This document shows, piece after piece, positions 63,701 to 64,000 of a stretch of 64,000 nucleotides of DNA; position 1 is the stretch's first letter; the number at the start of each line of letters is the position of its first letter. This DNA comes from Chondrus crispus. Lineage: Eukaryota > Rhodophyta > Florideophyceae > Gigartinales > Gigartinaceae. The notes below the pieces were generated by a model. That model was not told the origin of the DNA, did no database searches, and was given only the letters and a program-made list of their open reading frames with translations. A program made the position numbers and the translations under genes. The DNA lies in NCBI RefSeq assembly GCF_000350225.1, contig NW_005178579.1:325099-389098 (forward strand), read 5' to 3'.

Positions 63701-64000
63701 TCGATGCGATGCTTCGTAGCATCGATCTTACCCAAGTGGCCGGACCACATGTCCTTGAACTCGGACAGCATGTCCATAATTTCCGACCGGACGGTACTGT
63801 CTTCTGCACCAATATGGACGTCTTCTTCCCACGAGCGGGTCTTCTCCGCGTCCGTATCGGTCCGCTCATCCGCGTTAGCGAGATTGCCACTGCGGGCTTC
63901 GTCCGTTTCCGGTTCTTCGCGTCGCGCGCCTCCTCCCGTAGCGGTGGTGGATTTAATTCTGCCATCGTCCGTAACGGGTCCTTCTCGTCGCGCACATTCC
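60724..64000 (-). CDS. pol of retrotransposon C (RT, RNase H, integrase, chromodomain; partial)
   Basis: The frame is open from the window edge to 60724, with at least 1,090 codons and no stop. Domains are RT (FTTLDCNSGYWQVEI), RNase H (TLDTDACGHQVGCALLQE), integrase HHCC site (HHPRLAGHPG...NCTSC) and DDE core (VAMDLLGPLPK, YVLTDNGPQF, YHPQSNGQTERFNRTL). The C-terminal chromodomain (EYVVDRIVGHRMTRGGIKYKVRWYGY) probably directs integration to marked chromatin. The RT catalytic box reads YLFD (63214-63225) instead of YLDD, so the protein is expected to lack polymerase activity despite the open frame. Confidence 0.93.
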   Translation of the reverse strand, partial: ECARREGPVTDDGRIKSTTATGGGARREEPETDEARSGNLANADERTDTDAEKTRSWEEDVHIGAEDSTVRSEIMDMLSEFKDMWSGHLGKIDATKHRIELKPGAKPIYQAPYRAGPIAREKEEKEIDRMLRAEVIEPTSAEWASPVVFVPKKDGTMRFCVDYRKLNAVTVRDSYPLPRMDECIDSLGDATVFTTLDCNSGYWQVEIAEEDRDKTTFASHSGLYRFLRMPFGLKNAPATFQRAVDIILSRVKWETALVYLFDVIVYSRTVTEHMAHVREVLRLLHTAGVSLKLAKCAFFDTSVTYLGHVIRPGRLEVERRNVIAIERARAPTNQTELRSFLGMCNVYRRFVQGFAKIAAPLNKKTGKNQPYELEILTDAEYAAFEELKRRLVSPPILALPRYGRKYTLDTDACGHQVGCALLQEQPDGSTRPIGYWSRALTDAERNYTTTEKECLAVVWSILTLRPYLYGSAFNLRRDHEALRWVLNLADSSGRLARWRLRLAEYDYEVQYRPGVKHQLADGVSRLRTDGGDTEPVDDEVPCFAVQYEEGSEALLDNVHWDPPQDRPDGCHTLAITPEERDAASISVEEFLREQAEDAFCRFAAETVGTPNSKFDIDRYGFLVRTSPLDGTLQRVVPTRLRPRVLYLAHHPRLAGHPGATRMYYTLRREYYWPHMASDAFSTVRNCTSCAATRGTLVKNQKDLKLFPAAGPLEFVAMDLLGPLPKTAHGNQHVLVITDRFSKLTRSIPLRTTTASVVANAFLDNWVYVYGAPRYVLTDNGPQFAAKFFDAVCALLGVRHYLTTAYHPQSNGQTERFNRTLVQRLRHYVEEHQRDWDDYVQPLTFAYNTQVHRSTETTPFDLVLTRPPSGLILPGTVPQDAGTHREDPRTPVQYKRATLRKLRDALDRARTKLSASQKRYKDDFDKKVRFRPVVVAGDFVYVDRSPRPLTSVERRTRAQGTTGTDELSVKLLPKTEGPFRVRSATDTTVLIEQDGVENRVSIDRVTKMPRGPGDTVASAIPSASDAQTTTPRAEYVVDRIVGHRMTRGGIKYKVRWYGYAASDDTYEPSEGLRQPFIDRYWRTRQGRTSALA

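Larger units (their letters stand above)
57293..64000 (-). mobile_element. Ty3/gypsy chromovirus-like LTR retrotransposon C (3' part)
   Basis: Read on the minus strand: pol (from the window edge to 60724), a 2.7-kb region with two antisense ORFs, a polypurine tract, and the 3' LTR (57293-57963). It is inserted in a pogo-like transposase gene. TATGT (57288-57292) is the expected target duplication on this side. Same family as B. Gag and the 5' LTR lie beyond 64000. Confidence 0.92.

Noticed and set aside
1-64000. CRISPR arrays, rRNA or tRNA genes
   Set aside because: No direct-repeat/spacer pattern, no rRNA-like stretch and no complete tRNA cloverleaf were seen; the repeats present are tandem or inverted.

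Overview
The window looks like nuclear DNA of a eukaryotic alga, most likely a red alga. Host genes are long and mostly intronless. The one clear intron is 64 bp with GT..AG ends. The heteromeric-type acetyl-CoA carboxylase biotin carboxylase (AccC) carries an N-terminal extension that looks like a plastid transit peptide; in red algae AccC is nuclear while the other three subunits are usually plastid-encoded. Other genes are plainly eukaryotic: AP-3 beta adaptin, a USP7-type deubiquitinase, TUP1-like corepressors and a PPR protein. A genus cannot be named from sequence alone.

Layout. 1-5979: 5' part of a Ty3/gypsy chromovirus-like retrotransposon (A, minus strand), with gag, pol, a 426-bp LTR and point-mutation stops. 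6244-11125: a graveyard of decayed host-gene fragments (PTEN-formin, WDR61/SKI8, a possible LETM1 piece, U1-70K, trehalose-phosphatase). 11334-18637: a second Ty3/gypsy copy (B), truncated at its 3' end. 18640-20214: satellite-like repeats and a 573-bp inverted duplicate of the 5' end of the AP-3 beta gene. 21147-46669: host gene block in the order alpha/beta-hydrolase-like protein (one intron), AP-3 beta, PPR, AccC, USP7-like, TUP1-like 1 (5' end lost in a 446-base N gap), TUP1-like 2. 47-49 kb: intergenic, with a small Harbinger-like MITE and hairpins. 49167-57292: nested DNA transposons, namely a pogo/Tigger-like element with 26-bp terminal repeats, a Harbinger-like element inside it, a piggyBac-like gene, and a second pogo-like transposase cut by an LTR insertion. 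57293-64000: third Ty3/gypsy copy (C, same family as B), with an almost intact pol and two extra antisense ORFs between pol and the 3' LTR.

The most interesting object is the piggyBac-like transposase at 53.2-56.4 kb. Its RNase-H-like catalytic core is interrupted by a complete YqaJ/lambda-exonuclease-type PD-(D/E)XK nuclease module, placed before the KGGVD segment where ordinary piggyBac transposases carry their insertion domain. Second is the pair of antisense ORFs (662 codons and about 130-157 codons) in retrotransposon C, which match no family I recognise. B and C both have a mutated reverse-transcriptase YxDD box, and both visible Gag proteins have lost the second cysteine of their CCHC zinc knuckle.

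All family assignments come from motif reading without database searches. Degenerate fragments and element boundaries are less certain than the intact host genes.
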